DNA of 64,000 nucleotides from Trinickia soli (GTDB lineage Bacteria > Pseudomonadota > Gammaproteobacteria > Burkholderiales > Burkholderiaceae). The stretch covers positions 1 through 64,000 of the forward strand of contig NZ_PNYB01000018.1 of the NCBI RefSeq assembly GCF_002879855.1, in the 5' to 3' direction. The first letter of the stretch is position 1. Every line of letters begins with the position of its first letter. Both the position numbers and the translations under genes were made by a program. Shown one piece after another: positions 17,548 to 26,812 of this stretch. Under the pieces are notes generated by a model. That model was not told where the DNA came from. It saw only the letters and a list, made by a program, of their open reading frames with translations, and made no database searches.

Positions 17548-18357
17548 ATGCGAAATCCAGAAGAGCTCACGCACCCCGGGGCGACGGCGCCACAGAAGAA
17601 GGAGTTCGTCGCCGTCAGTTGGAATCTGCACAAGGGCCGCTCGCCGCTCGGCTTCACCGCATGGAAAGCGATGCAGCGCTGGGTCGAATCGACGCATGCC
17701 GACGTCTACTTCCTGCAGGAAGCGATGGCGCGGCGGATGCCGGGCCCGGTGCTCGCGACGAGCTTCGGCGCGCCCGTCCATGAACCGCTTGTCGATGTCT
17801 GGGAGTGTCAGGCGACCGAAATCGCACACGCGCTCGACCTCGAAATCGCCCTCGGGCCCAACGTGTTCAAGCCGTCGTGGCGTCACGGCAATGCCATCCT
17901 GTCGCCGCATCCGCTCGACCTGGGCGGGCGCTGGGATATCTCGGCGCACCGGTTCGAGCGGCGCGGGCTGCTCGTCGCGCGCACCACCTTCGCGGGTCGA
18001 TCGGTCACGCTGCTATGCGCCCACCTCGCGCTCACGCGCGCGGCGCGCGTGCGGCAAATGAACTGGATTGCTCACTGGATTGCCCGCGAGGCGCCAGACG
18101 GGCCGCTCGTGCTCGCAGGCGACTTCAACGATTGGCGCAACGACTCGGTCCCGCTGTTCCGCGAACACGGCCTCGTCGAAGTCGCGACGCTGCTGGGGCA
18201 GCCGGCCCGCACGTTTCCGGCATTCTCTCCCGCGCTCGCGCTCGACAAAATGTTCGTGCGCGGCATGCAGCCCATCGAATGCGTGCAACCCACGCAGGAC
18301 ACGGCCTGGCTTTCCGATCATCTGCCCTACATCGCGCGGCTCGAATTGAGCCATTGA
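17548..18357 (+). CDS. Endonuclease/exonuclease/phosphatase family protein
   Basis: This 269-residue protein has the EEP (DNase I-like) fold. Motifs in order are SWNLHKG near residues 24-30, YFLQEA (metal-binding Glu), HGNAIL, CAHLAL, AGDFNDW (catalytic Asp/Asn) and SDHLPY at the C-terminus (catalytic His). The family includes exonuclease III, phosphatases and lipid hydrolases; the substrate here is open. No signal peptide is seen, so it acts in the cytoplasm. The ATG at 17548 gives the expected length, while the frame itself opens 144 codons earlier in the shadow of the previous gene. Confidence 0.85.
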   Translation: MRNPEELTHPGATAPQKKEFVAVSWNLHKGRSPLGFTAWKAMQRWVESTHADVYFLQEAMARRMPGPVLATSFGAPVHEPLVDVWECQATEIAHALDLEIALGPNVFKPSWRHGNAILSPHPLDLGGRWDISAHRFERRGLLVARTTFAGRSVTLLCAHLALTRAARVRQMNWIAHWIAREAPDGPLVLAGDFNDWRNDSVPLFREHGLVEVATLLGQPARTFPAFSPALALDKMFVRGMQPIECVQPTQDTAWLSDHLPYIARLELSH

Positions 18358-18481
18358 GTTCAACGATGGAGAACCGGGCGCCCTCAGTGGCGTGCGGTAA
18401 AGCGATTGGCAGGAGCCGATAGACGGGATGCGCTAGATTAGCGGTTTATCGAACCCGATCCTTTCCTTCCGGCCCGCTGCG

Positions 18482-19123
18482 ATGCATTACCTCCCGATCC
18501 TTCTGCAAATCGCCGTCATCTACCTCGTGGCGGCGGCCAGTCCCGGACCGAACTTTTTCATGGTCACGCAGCTCTCGCTGACTGGACGGCGTACGCTCGG
18601 CGCGGCGTCGGCGCTTGGCGTCTGCACGGCGTCGATGTTGTGGGTCACGCTCGCCATGCTCGGCCTCGCCGCCGTCTTGCAGCGGCTCGAATGGCTCTAC
18701 ACGGGCGTTCGTATCGCCGGCGCGCTCTATCTCGTCTATTTCGGGTTCAAATTGCTCGGTTCGAGCGCGCGCCCAAGCCCGGCGCCCAGCGCAGCGGCCC
18801 AAGCCGCGCCGCTCGCGCACGATGCGGCTGCCTGGCTGCGCGCCTACCGTTCGGGATTCGTCACCTGCGCGACCAATCCGAAGTCGTGTGCGTTCTGGAC
18901 GAGCGTGTTCGCCGCGATGTTTCCGGCACACCCACCCCTCTGGTTCTATAGCGCCGTCTTCGCGACGATCGGCTCGCTCTCGGCCAGCTGGTACTGCGGC
19001 GTCGCGTTCATGTTCGCGACCGAGCGCACGCAGCGCAGCTATCGCAAGCTGCGGCGGCCGATTGACGCATTGTGCGGCGCGGCGCTCGTCGGGCTCGGCG
19101 CCAAGCTCGTGGCCGAACGGTAG
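18482..19123 (+). CDS. LysE-family amino acid exporter
   Basis: This 213-residue membrane protein of the LysE/RhtB family has five or six hydrophobic helices. The family signature SPGPNFFMV lies near residues 20-28, and GFVTCATNPKS in the middle matches the conserved NPK element. These proteins export amino acids or related compounds such as homoserine lactone, threonine or lysine. A Pro/Ala/Ser-rich cytoplasmic linker (about residues 98-115) separates the two halves. It is a single gene, and the substrate cannot be inferred from its neighbours. Confidence 0.88.
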   Translation: MHYLPILLQIAVIYLVAAASPGPNFFMVTQLSLTGRRTLGAASALGVCTASMLWVTLAMLGLAAVLQRLEWLYTGVRIAGALYLVYFGFKLLGSSARPSPAPSAAAQAAPLAHDAAAWLRAYRSGFVTCATNPKSCAFWTSVFAAMFPAHPPLWFYSAVFATIGSLSASWYCGVAFMFATERTQRSYRKLRRPIDALCGAALVGLGAKLVAER

Positions 19124-19355
19124 CGGGAGGCCCGCCGGGCGGCTGCCGGCGCGGCGCCGCCCCGCGCGGCGGTTATATCGACATGCCGAATCGACATAGA
19201 ACGCTCGTCGCTGTATTGCTGCGGGCGCGTTAAAATAGCCATCTTTTAGCGTCGTCTGACGCGCCGCGACAGCCCATCGCCCCTTGCCCCCGCCGGCCGG
19301 AGCGTTCGTGTGCCGAGCGCTTTGGCGCCCACCTCTTCGCACTTTCACCGTAGCC

Positions 19356-20126
19356 ATGAGCAATCTGAATCCGCAAACCGTCCTCTCCGTCCACCACTGG
19401 ACCGATACGCTGTTCAGCTTCACCTGCACCCGCGATTCGTCGTTTCGCTTCGAAAACGGGCAGTTCACGATGGTTGGGCTGGAAGTCGAGGGCAAGCCGC
19501 TGATCCGCGCGTACAGCATGGCGAGCGCGAACTACGAGGAAAACCTCGAATTTCTCAGCATCAAGGTGCAAGACGGCCCGCTGACCTCGCGCCTGCAGCA
19601 CCTGAAGGTGGGCGATCAGGTTCTGATCGGCAAGAAGCCGACGGGCACGCTGATGGCCGACAACCTGCTGCCGGGCAAGACGCTCTGGCTGCTGTCGACG
19701 GGCACCGGGCTCGCGCCGTTCATGTCGATCATCAAAGACCCGGACGTCTACGACCGCTATGAGAAGGTCGTGTTGACGCACACGTGCCGCTTTGTCGACG
19801 AACTCGCCTACAAGGACTACATCACCGAGCATCTGCCGGCCCACGAGCATATCGGCGACCTCGTCCGCGAAAAGCTCATCTACTACCCGACGGTCACGCG
19901 CGAGACGTTCCAGAACCGCGGCCGGATCACCGAGCTGATCGATACGAAGAAGCTGTTCGAAGACCTGAACGTGCCGCCGTTCTCCATCGACAACGACCGT
20001 GTGATGCTCTGCGGCAGCCCCCATATGCTGCGCGATACGCGCGAATTGCTCGACAGCCTCGGCTTCAAGGAAGGCAGCAATAACGAGCCGGGGCACTACG
20101 TCGTCGAGAAAGCGTTCGTCGGCTGA
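19356..20126 (+). CDS. fpr: Ferredoxin--NADP(+) reductase
   Basis: This 256-residue flavoprotein has an FAD-binding barrel with RAYSMAS at residues 51-57 and a C-terminal NADP domain with STGTGLAPFMS and CGSPHMLRDT. It ends in the aromatic-poor VEKAFVG tail typical of bacterial subclass I/II Fpr. It moves electrons between NADPH and ferredoxin or flavodoxin, in oxidative stress and Fe-S or heme metabolism. The ATG at 19356 is the standard start. The sequence around 19230 (GTTAAAATAG) could be a -10 element. It is followed by a strong terminator. Confidence 0.93.
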   Translation: MSNLNPQTVLSVHHWTDTLFSFTCTRDSSFRFENGQFTMVGLEVEGKPLIRAYSMASANYEENLEFLSIKVQDGPLTSRLQHLKVGDQVLIGKKPTGTLMADNLLPGKTLWLLSTGTGLAPFMSIIKDPDVYDRYEKVVLTHTCRFVDELAYKDYITEHLPAHEHIGDLVREKLIYYPTVTRETFQNRGRITELIDTKKLFEDLNVPPFSIDNDRVMLCGSPHMLRDTRELLDSLGFKEGSNNEPGHYVVEKAFVG

Positions 20127-20215
20127 CGACAAACGCAGGGCGGGCAACAGGAGCAACGCGCACGTCGCTCGCAAACCCGAGCGCCCGCCCCTGCTACCGA
20201 CAAGCGTCGCTGGTC

Positions 20216-20243
20216 AAAACCGGAGCCCTGGCTCCGGTTTTTT
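20216..20243 (+). terminator. Intrinsic terminator of fpr
   Basis: A perfect 8-bp stem CCGGAGCC/GGCTCCGG closes a 2-base gap (loop formed by the inner pairs) and is followed by TTTTTT. It lies about 90 bp past the fpr stop. Confidence 0.92.
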
Positions 20244-20305
20244 CTTTGATGGACATTGACGCGGCATTCTTGTTACACATCGGCGTCCGTCCCACCCATC
20301 TCGTC

Positions 20306-20322
20306 GTAGGAATTTGTCCTAC
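20306..20322. promoter_or_regulatory. Inverted repeat upstream of the two-component operon
   Basis: GTAGGA-N5-TCCTAC is a perfect 6-bp inverted repeat with a 5-base centre, about 210 bp ahead of the kinase gene. Its geometry is like that of binding sites of NarL/FixJ-type response regulators (RcsB, for example, binds related TAGGA-type half-sites), so autoregulation by the adjacent regulator is plausible but unproven. Confidence 0.4.
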
Positions 20323-20531
20323 AACCGAAAAACGCCGGGCTGTCAATCCGTGCTTGTCAAGGCGCTGGAGCGCCCGTGGGACCGGTATTTTTTCGAATTC
20401 TGAGATATTATGCGGCCCAATGAAGGGTCGAATGAAAACGTTCCGCTCCTGTTACCAGATGTAAGTTTCGTTACGCAGGGCGTCATCTTTTCCGACGCAG
20501 CGGCGTGCTAATCCGGGATTGTGTCTTCGCG

Positions 20532-21461
20532 ATGAATCAACGTCTGGCTCAGGCCGCTCGGCAACACGATAACTTGGACATGTCGATGGTCGTACCGCTG
20601 GCCGTCGGCGAAGCGGGTACCAGCGCAGGCGCGGCAGCAGCCGACGCCGAACGGCGCCTGCGCGCACTTGCCGCCGAGCTCGCGCAAACGCGCGAATCCA
20701 TCAAGCAACATGTCGCCCGCGAGATCCACGACAGTCTCGGCGCGGAACTGACCGCCGCCCGGTTCGCCCTCGCCAATGTCGAGCATGCATTGGGCGCGGG
20801 GCGGGACGTCGCCGCTGCGGCCCTTGAACTTGCGCAACAATCGCTCGATGCCGCCTGCGAAGCGTGCCGGCGCCTCGTGCAGGATCTGCATGCGCCGAAT
20901 GTCGAAGGCGGCGTAGTCGCCGCGCTCGCGCAGTGGACGCGCGAGTTCTCCGAGCGCACGGGCCTTTCGACGAGCTTCGTTTGCGCCGCCGATGTGCGCC
21001 TGACTCAATTGCCGCCCGACGCCGCGCTGGCCGTGATGCGCGTGACGCAGGAAGCGCTCACCAATGTCGCGAAACACGCCAGAGCCTCGCACGCGGACGT
21101 GCGCATCGTCACGGACGCGAAACGGCTGACGTTGATCATCGAAGACGACGGCCGCGGGATGCCGCCACGGGCGCGCCGCGCCGGTGCACCGAGTTCGGCC
21201 TCCGCGCGCGGCTTCGGCCTGCCGGGCATGCGCGCGCGGTGCGAGTCGTTCGGCGGCGCGCTGCGCATCGCGTCGAGGCTGCGCGCGGAATCGCCCGGTT
21301 CGCCATGGCACGGCGCCTGGCCGGCGGCCGGCAACGCCGCCGCAGTACAGCCCGGAACGACCGTGCGCGCGCATTTCTTGTGGGCGGCGATGGCGCATGA
21401 GCGAAACGAGGACACGCGCCGCCGCGCAGGCCGGGGCTCGCGTGCGGGGCACGGCAGATGA
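20532..21461 (+). CDS. Cytoplasmic NarL-type sensor histidine kinase
   Basis: This kinase of about 309 residues has a HisKA_3 dimerisation segment with phospho-acceptor His66 in REIHDSLGAEL, followed by a HATPase_c domain (QEALTNVAKHA for the N box, EDDGRGMP for the G1 box, GFGLPGMRARC). There is no transmembrane segment and no PAS, GAF or HAMP domain. The first 60 residues are a coiled-coil-like helix only, so the input signal must come from a partner protein or another kinase. Its stop overlaps the regulator start by 4 bp. ATGs lie at 20532 and 20580, with no Shine-Dalgarno to decide. Confidence 0.85.
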   Translation: MNQRLAQAARQHDNLDMSMVVPLAVGEAGTSAGAAAADAERRLRALAAELAQTRESIKQHVAREIHDSLGAELTAARFALANVEHALGAGRDVAAAALELAQQSLDAACEACRRLVQDLHAPNVEGGVVAALAQWTREFSERTGLSTSFVCAADVRLTQLPPDAALAVMRVTQEALTNVAKHARASHADVRIVTDAKRLTLIIEDDGRGMPPRARRAGAPSSASARGFGLPGMRARCESFGGALRIASRLRAESPGSPWHGAWPAAGNAAAVQPGTTVRAHFLWAAMAHERNEDTRRRAGRGSRAGHGR

Positions 21462-22114
21462 CGCTGAGGATTCTGCTCGTCGACGACCACGCCGTCGTCC
21501 GCCAGGGCGTGCGCCAGTTGCTCGTCAATCATGGCATCGCGCGCGAGGTGGTCGAAGCCGAGAGCGGCGCTCAGGCGCTCGCAAGCCTGGACGGCGACCC
21601 GTTCGACGTCATCCTGCTCGACATTTCATTGCCCGACATGAACGGCGTCGAAGTGCTCAAGCGCGTGAAACGCCGAGAGCCGCGCACGCCCGTGATGATG
21701 TTTTCGATGTATCGCGAAGACCAGTACGCCGTGCGCTCGCTGAAGGCCGGCGCGAGCGGCTATCTGTCCAAAACGGTCACGGCCGCACAGATGATCGACG
21801 CCATCCGGCAAGTCGCCGCGGGCCGCAAATATGTGAGCCCCGCGCTGGCCGAGGCGCTCGCCGATTACGTCTCGTTCGACACCGATCAGCTGCCGCACGA
21901 AAAGTTGTCCGACCGCGAATACCAGACGCTCTGCATGCTCGCCTCGGGCAAACGGCTGACCGACATCGCGCATGCGCTTTCGCTGTCGGTGAAAACGGTC
22001 AGCGTGTACCGCGCGCGGCTGCTCGAGAAAATGAAGCTGCGCAACAACGCGGAACTGACGTTTTACGTGATGAGCAACCGGCTCGTCGATCTGAATCCCG
22101 CCATGACGGGTTGA
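21458..22114 (+). CDS. NarL/FixJ-family response regulator
   Basis: This 218-residue regulator has a receiver domain with the acidic pocket D9/D10 and phospho-acceptor Asp55 (LLDISLPD), and Lys in YLSKT. A C-terminal LuxR-type helix-turn-helix follows (about 148-210; LSDREYQTLCMLASGKRLTDIAHALSLSVKTVSVYRARLLEKM). It is translationally coupled to the preceding kinase by an ATGA overlap, so the two form a cognate pair. The inverted repeat at 20306-20322 is a candidate binding site. Its target genes are not evident from the neighbourhood. Confidence 0.92.
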   Translation: MTLRILLVDDHAVVRQGVRQLLVNHGIAREVVEAESGAQALASLDGDPFDVILLDISLPDMNGVEVLKRVKRREPRTPVMMFSMYREDQYAVRSLKAGASGYLSKTVTAAQMIDAIRQVAAGRKYVSPALAEALADYVSFDTDQLPHEKLSDREYQTLCMLASGKRLTDIAHALSLSVKTVSVYRARLLEKMKLRNNAELTFYVMSNRLVDLNPAMTG

Positions 22115-22342
22115 AGCCTTCTCTTGCTCGTTCCGGCCGGCTATGAGGGCCGGACGGGGCCTGCAAAACCCGGCTTCACGCAATTCGTGGGACTCTGCGC
22201 CCCCGGGGCTCCCTCACCCCCTGAGACTTTTCTGATTCCTTACGGAACGGCAGGCCAAGAGGGCCATATTGGCTAAAATCTAGGGTTTTTCCGTACATAG
22301 AGTCGCACCGGTTCGGTGCGTCCTCCAGGAGACTCCCGCCTT

Positions 22343-23740
22343 ATGTCCCTTTTTCGCAAGAAGAACGTCGAGCAGATGATTGCCGGTGCCGGGCGCACCA
22401 GCCTCAAAAAATCGCTCGGCGCGCTCGATCTCACCTTTCTCGGTATCGGCGCCATCATCGGCACCGGCATCTTCGTGCTGACGGGCACGGGCGCCGTGCA
22501 AGCCGGCCCCGCATTGATGATCGCGTTCGTCATCGCCGCGGTGGCCTGCGGGCTGGCGGGTCTCGCTTATGCTGAATTCGCATCGACGATTCCGGTCGCC
22601 GGCTCCATCTATACCTACTCTTACGCGACGCTCGGCGAACTGGCGGCATGGATCATCGGCTGGGATCTGATGCTCGAGTACGGGCTTGCTGCGTCCGCCG
22701 TCTCGGTGGGCTGGTCGGGCTATCTGCAATCGCTGCTCGCCGGCTTCGGCGTAAAGCTGCCGATGGCGCTCACGGCAGCGCCGGGCGCCGTCGCCGGCGC
22801 AACCACGCTGTTCAATCTGCCTGCGTTCCTCGTCACGATGGCGATCACCACGCTGCTGTCGGTCGGCGTGCGCGAATCGACGCGCGTCAACAACGCGATG
22901 GTCGCGATCAAGGTGGCCGTCGTGCTGGCGGTGATCGCAGTCGGCGTGTTCCATGTGCAACCGGCCAACTGGCGTCCGTTCATGCCGAACGGCTGGCACG
23001 GCGTGTTCGGCGCGGCGGCCGTCATGTTCTTCGCGTTCATCGGGTTCGATTCCGTTTCGTCCGCCGCCGAAGAGGTCAAGGACCCGAAGCGCGATCTGCC
23101 GATCGGCATCATCGCCTCGCTCGCCGTCTGTGCCGTGCTTTACGTGGCAGTGGCGGCCGTCGTGACGGGCATCGTGCCCTCGCCCGGTTTCGCCGACGTT
23201 TCCCACCCCGTGTCGTACGCGCTGCAAGTCGCCGGGCAAAACTGGGTGGCCGGGTTCATCGATCTGGGCGCCGTACTCGGCATGCTCACCGTCATTCTCG
23301 TGATGAGCTATGGGCAAACGCGGATCATCTTCGCGATGTCGCGCGACGGGCTGCTGCCGAAAGCGCTCTCGCGCGTGCATCCGCGCTTTGCGACGCCATT
23401 TACGACGACCTGGATCGTCGGCATTTTCTTCGGCCTCATCGGCGCCCTCGTGCCTTTGAACGTGTTGGCCGAACTGATCAACATCGGCACGCTCGCGGCG
23501 TTCTCGATGGTGTCGATCGCCGTGCTCGTCCTGCGCCGCACTCATCCGCATCTTCCGCGCGCATTCCGCTGCCCGGGCGTGCCCGTCGTGCCGCTCGGGG
23601 CGGTAGCGGCCTGCGTCTTCCTGATGATCAATCTGCAATGGATTACATGGGTTGCGTTCCTCGCCTGGCTCGCGATCGGACTGGTCGTCTACTTCGGCTA
23701 CTCGCGTAAAAACTCGCTGCTGGCGCGCGGGAAGCGCTAG
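22343..23740 (+). CDS. APC-family amino acid permease
   Basis: This permease of about 465 residues has some 12 hydrophobic helices and belongs to the amino acid-polyamine-organocation family, cationic amino acid transporter (YfnA/CAT-like) branch. The helix 1 element LGIGAIIGTGIFVLTGTGA is a substrate-binding signature of the family, and FFAFIGFDSVSSAAEEVKDPKRDLP matches the helix 6-7 region. Transport is expected to be proton-coupled; the substrate is not certain. AGGAG lies 11 bases before the ATG at 22343, a slightly long spacing. A terminator follows at 23807. Confidence 0.9.
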   Translation: MSLFRKKNVEQMIAGAGRTSLKKSLGALDLTFLGIGAIIGTGIFVLTGTGAVQAGPALMIAFVIAAVACGLAGLAYAEFASTIPVAGSIYTYSYATLGELAAWIIGWDLMLEYGLAASAVSVGWSGYLQSLLAGFGVKLPMALTAAPGAVAGATTLFNLPAFLVTMAITTLLSVGVRESTRVNNAMVAIKVAVVLAVIAVGVFHVQPANWRPFMPNGWHGVFGAAAVMFFAFIGFDSVSSAAEEVKDPKRDLPIGIIASLAVCAVLYVAVAAVVTGIVPSPGFADVSHPVSYALQVAGQNWVAGFIDLGAVLGMLTVILVMSYGQTRIIFAMSRDGLLPKALSRVHPRFATPFTTTWIVGIFFGLIGALVPLNVLAELINIGTLAAFSMVSIAVLVLRRTHPHLPRAFRCPGVPVVPLGAVAACVFLMINLQWITWVAFLAWLAIGLVVYFGYSRKNSLLARGKR

Positions 23741-23806
23741 ACGCCGGGGCCGCTGGGCCGGCCGTGCCTCCCGGGTGCGGCTTCGCTTCGGACGCGAACG
23801 CTAATG

Positions 23807-23846
23807 AACGGCATCGCCGGTTTCGACCGCGATGCCGTTTTTCTTT
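23807..23846 (+). terminator. Intrinsic terminator of the permease gene
   Basis: AACGGCATCGC (23807-23817) pairs perfectly over 11 bp with GCGATGCCGTT (23829-23839) and is followed by a T-rich run. Confidence 0.88.
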
Positions 23847-24032
23847 GCACGCGCCTTGCTCGCTACGACCTGTTCGAGGCCATGAAGGCAACGGTCGGGG
23901 AGCATGAGTCCCCGGGGCGCGAAGTGAGCGAACCGGCTCGCGCCGCACGGTACATAATGGGAACCACGACTACCCGCGCGCGCGAACAGTTCGCGGGCTC
24001 TGGTCGCTCCCTCTTACAGGAGGAACAACGCA

Positions 24033-24599
24033 ATGGAATTGACCGAAAGCTACACACTGCCCGTCCCGCCACAGCGGGCTTGGGAAGCGCTTACCGATGC
24101 CGCGATCCTGCGCGCGTCGATTCCTGGATGCGAAGACATCCAAGCCGACGGGGAAAACGGCTTCTTCATGGCACTGGATCTTTCGGCAGAGGGGGGCACA
24201 TCGCGTTTCAAAGGGCGCGTCCGAGTGAGCGAGGCCGCTGGCCCCCAATCGCGCACGCTCGTGTTCGAACTCGATGGCCCCGCTGGCGCCGCGAACGGCG
24301 GCACTCCGAGCGCGCGGCTGCGGCTGGAGGCCGACGGCGATGCCGCGACGACGCTCCTCTACACTGCGCGCTCGCAGGCGCTGCATGTCGACGGCAACAG
24401 CCCGGCGCACGAAGCCGTGCGCAAAGTCGCCGATCAATTCTTCAAGCGGTTCGCGGCACAACTGTCGGCCCGCGACCTGGCATTGCCGAGCGACGCGCCG
24501 CAGCCTGCCGAACCATCGCTGCAGCACGCTGCCGTGTTCGAATCGGCGCCATCGGGCAAAGGGGGGAAGTCGTGGAAAGCATGGACCTCGAGGTCCTGA
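24033..24599 (+). CDS. coxG: CoxG-like SRPBCC protein
   Basis: This 188-residue SRPBCC-fold protein is of the carbon monoxide dehydrogenase subunit G group. It starts with MELTESYTLPVPPQRAWEALTD and has IPGCEDI near residue 30, the usual CoxG landmarks. CoxG-like proteins help mature or anchor molybdenum hydroxylases. No structural genes for such an enzyme (coxLMS or xdhAB) are in the window. AGGAGG lies about 8 bases before the ATG. The last 28 bp overlap the xdhC-family gene, so the two are translationally coupled. Confidence 0.82.
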   Translation: MELTESYTLPVPPQRAWEALTDAAILRASIPGCEDIQADGENGFFMALDLSAEGGTSRFKGRVRVSEAAGPQSRTLVFELDGPAGAANGGTPSARLRLEADGDAATTLLYTARSQALHVDGNSPAHEAVRKVADQFFKRFAAQLSARDLALPSDAPQPAEPSLQHAAVFESAPSGKGGKSWKAWTSRS

Positions 24600-25600
24600 A
24601 TACAGGCAGGCGCTGGCTCGCGGAAGGTCAGCGCGTCGTCCTCGCCACCGTTGTGAGGACCTGGGGTTCGTCGCCGCGCCCGGAGGGGGCCATGCTGGCG
24701 ATCCGCGAAGATGGTCTTGTGGTCGGATCGGTGTCGGGGGGATGCATCGAGGACGACCTGATCGAGCGCGTGCGCCGAGGCGACATCGATCTTGAGCGGC
24801 CGAGCGTGGCGCGCTACGGCATTGCAGCCGAAGAGGCGCATCGCTTCGGTCTGCCCTGCGGCGGCACGCTCGAACTCGTGCTCGAGCCGTTGACGCCGGC
24901 GAGCGGCATCGACGCGTTGTGCGAAGCGCTTGCTGACGGGGCGCTCGTCGCGCGCGCGCTCGATATGGCAACGGGCGTGGCAAGACTTGCGCCGGCCCTC
25001 GCCACGGACGGACTGCGTTTCGACGGCGAGCGGCTCGTCACGATCCACGGGCCGCGCTTTCGGATGCTCGTAATCGGGGCGGGACAGCTGTCGGGGTATC
25101 TGGCGTCGATGGCCGTCGGGCTCGACTACCGTGTCACGGTGTGCGATCCGCGTGAAGCGTACACCGACGAGTGGAACGTGCCCGGGACCGAGATCGTCCG
25201 CATGATGCCCGATGATGCTGTAACGGAAATGAAGCTCGACGCACGCTCGGCCGTCATCGCGCTGACGCACGATCCGAAGCTCGACGATCTGGCCTTGATG
25301 GAAGCGCTCAAGACGCCCGCGTTCTACGTCGGCGCGCTCGGCTCCAGGCGCAACAATGCGGCGCGACGCGAGCGGCTACGGGAATTCGATCTGAGCGATG
25401 GCGAGTTGGCACGGCTGCACGGGCCTGTCGGCATTTACATCGGCAGCCGCACGCCGCCTGAAATCGCAATCTCGATCCTGGCCGAGGTCACGGCCGCGAA
25501 GAACGGTGTTTCGTTGCCGACGATGCTGAAGGTCGAGGGTGCGAAGGCTGCGCGTGAGCAAGCTCGCGCACCGGAGTGTGAGGCGCCGACCGGCAAGTAG
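24572..25600 (+). CDS. XdhC/CoxI-family molybdenum cofactor maturation protein
   Basis: This 342-residue XdhC/CoxI protein has an N-terminal XdhC_CoxI domain (VVLATVVRTWGSSPRPEGAMLAIREDG and VSGGCIEDD) and a C-terminal Rossmann-like XdhC_C domain (LVIGAGQLSGYLA, FYVGALGSRRN, GPVGIYIGSRTPPEIAISI). Such proteins bind Moco, protect it during sulfuration and insert it into xanthine dehydrogenase-type enzymes. Two starts are close: a GTG at 24572 with GGGGGA in front, and an ATG at 24581. GTG is preferred because of its ribosome site and the family N-terminus MES-DLEVL. It overlaps coxG. Confidence 0.88.
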   Translation: MESMDLEVLNTGRRWLAEGQRVVLATVVRTWGSSPRPEGAMLAIREDGLVVGSVSGGCIEDDLIERVRRGDIDLERPSVARYGIAAEEAHRFGLPCGGTLELVLEPLTPASGIDALCEALADGALVARALDMATGVARLAPALATDGLRFDGERLVTIHGPRFRMLVIGAGQLSGYLASMAVGLDYRVTVCDPREAYTDEWNVPGTEIVRMMPDDAVTEMKLDARSAVIALTHDPKLDDLALMEALKTPAFYVGALGSRRNNAARRERLREFDLSDGELARLHGPVGIYIGSRTPPEIAISILAEVTAAKNGVSLPTMLKVEGAKAAREQARAPECEAPTGK

Positions 25601-25705
25601 AGATCGCATTGCCGCCTGGATGCGTTGTATCTCGATGGGCCGTCACTGACCCGATAGCCCTCGGATCATCATGTAACCACCCACATCCCGGCTCAGGGTC
25701 CGACC

Positions 25706-26812
25706 TTATCCCTGATTCGCGGGCAATTCATAGCACACATCGGCACGATCGCTACGCGGGTCCTGCGTACAGAGAAAGGCATCCCATCCCAGTCTTCCGC
25801 TCTCCCCCAGGCGTGCCGGGTTGACTTCGGCACGGCGCAGCACCAAAGAAACCTCGTATTCGGCGGTCACACCCGCCAGCATCGTCAAAAGACGCCGTAG
25901 TGCGACAGCTCGATCAAACCCCGGCAAGAAGGCTTCGTAATCGCGTTTCGACAGAGGCCCGATCAGCAGTTGGACACCGATATCGCACTGCCAGACCCGC
26001 TCGCCTGCGAGTGCTGTCGCGCCGAGCGTCATATTCATCCCGCCAGACTGCGTCCACCCGGACAGGTGGTTCCGGGGTACGCTGTACCGCCTGCCAGCGA
26101 GCGGTTTTACCTGTACAGGAACCCCAAAATATTCAGACAACGTTTGCTGCAGGTACACGGAGGACATCGGCCAGTGACGAGTGGCATGCGCGTGGCTTGC
26201 GATGGTTTCGTCGAGGAACGCGCCTCTGCCACTGCGCAGGCGGGTGCGCGTGCCGCTGTCCGCCACACCTGCCAGCGCGAGCATCCGCGGCAGGTAGTGC
26301 TCGTCCTGGTCCGTCCGGTAGTGAAATGGCAGCCGGTATTTCTTCCACGCCGACCAAAACAGCGCGGTCGCGCGATTGCTGAATACGTCGAGGAACGCGC
26401 GCGCCGCGAACTCGCGTTTGAGTGACTCACGCCCGGCAGTCTGCTCCGTGTAGTGCAGCGGTAACGCACCATGGACGCCCAGCAGCCCAAAAAATGCCGG
26501 CGTAACTTCGATCCGGCCAATCCGCTCAATCTGGTCTTGCGCGACGGCTATGCTCACGTCTTCGTAACCGTCGAGCAGCGCCCCGTCGGCATCACGAAGT
26601 TGCATGCGCTCGACCTCGCTCGGCGCAAACGACAGCGACACCGTATTGCGGAAAAAGAGCTTCTCGGTAGGCACATCGCGGGACGCGCCGGGTGTGTGAC
26701 GCTTGTACCAATGCTCCAGCAACCGGACAAGTTGGAAGAAGCCGAACGCGTGCGGCTTCCTGAACATCTGCCGGATCATATCAGCGGTAATTCGCCGTTT
26801 CGTGGTCGGCAT
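25706..26812 (-). CDS. tssG: Type VI secretion baseplate protein TssG
   Basis: This 368-residue TssG (ImpH/VasB) protein is a baseplate wedge component that binds TssF and TssK. The N-terminal FGFFQLVRLLEHW is the family hallmark. Other matches are LFFRNTVSLSFAPSEV, the VTPAFFGLLGVHGALPLHYTE strand-loop and the C-terminal GVQLLIGPLSKRDYEAFLPG. Its start lies inside the end of tssF (37-bp overlap), consistent with obligate co-expression. No other structural type VI gene follows it downstream; the next gene is the unrelated xdhC on the other strand. Confidence 0.93.
   Translation of the reverse strand: MPTTKRRITADMIRQMFRKPHAFGFFQLVRLLEHWYKRHTPGASRDVPTEKLFFRNTVSLSFAPSEVERMQLRDADGALLDGYEDVSIAVAQDQIERIGRIEVTPAFFGLLGVHGALPLHYTEQTAGRESLKREFAARAFLDVFSNRATALFWSAWKKYRLPFHYRTDQDEHYLPRMLALAGVADSGTRTRLRSGRGAFLDETIASHAHATRHWPMSSVYLQQTLSEYFGVPVQVKPLAGRRYSVPRNHLSGWTQSGGMNMTLGATALAGERVWQCDIGVQLLIGPLSKRDYEAFLPGFDRAVALRRLLTMLAGVTAEYEVSLVLRRAEVNPARLGESGRLGWDAFLCTQDPRSDRADVCYELPANQG

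Noticed and set aside
22280-23638. A 452-codon open frame antisense to the permease gene
   Set aside because: Composition is Arg/His/Asp-rich with no domain, and it mirrors a clear permease. Long antisense frames are common at this GC content.
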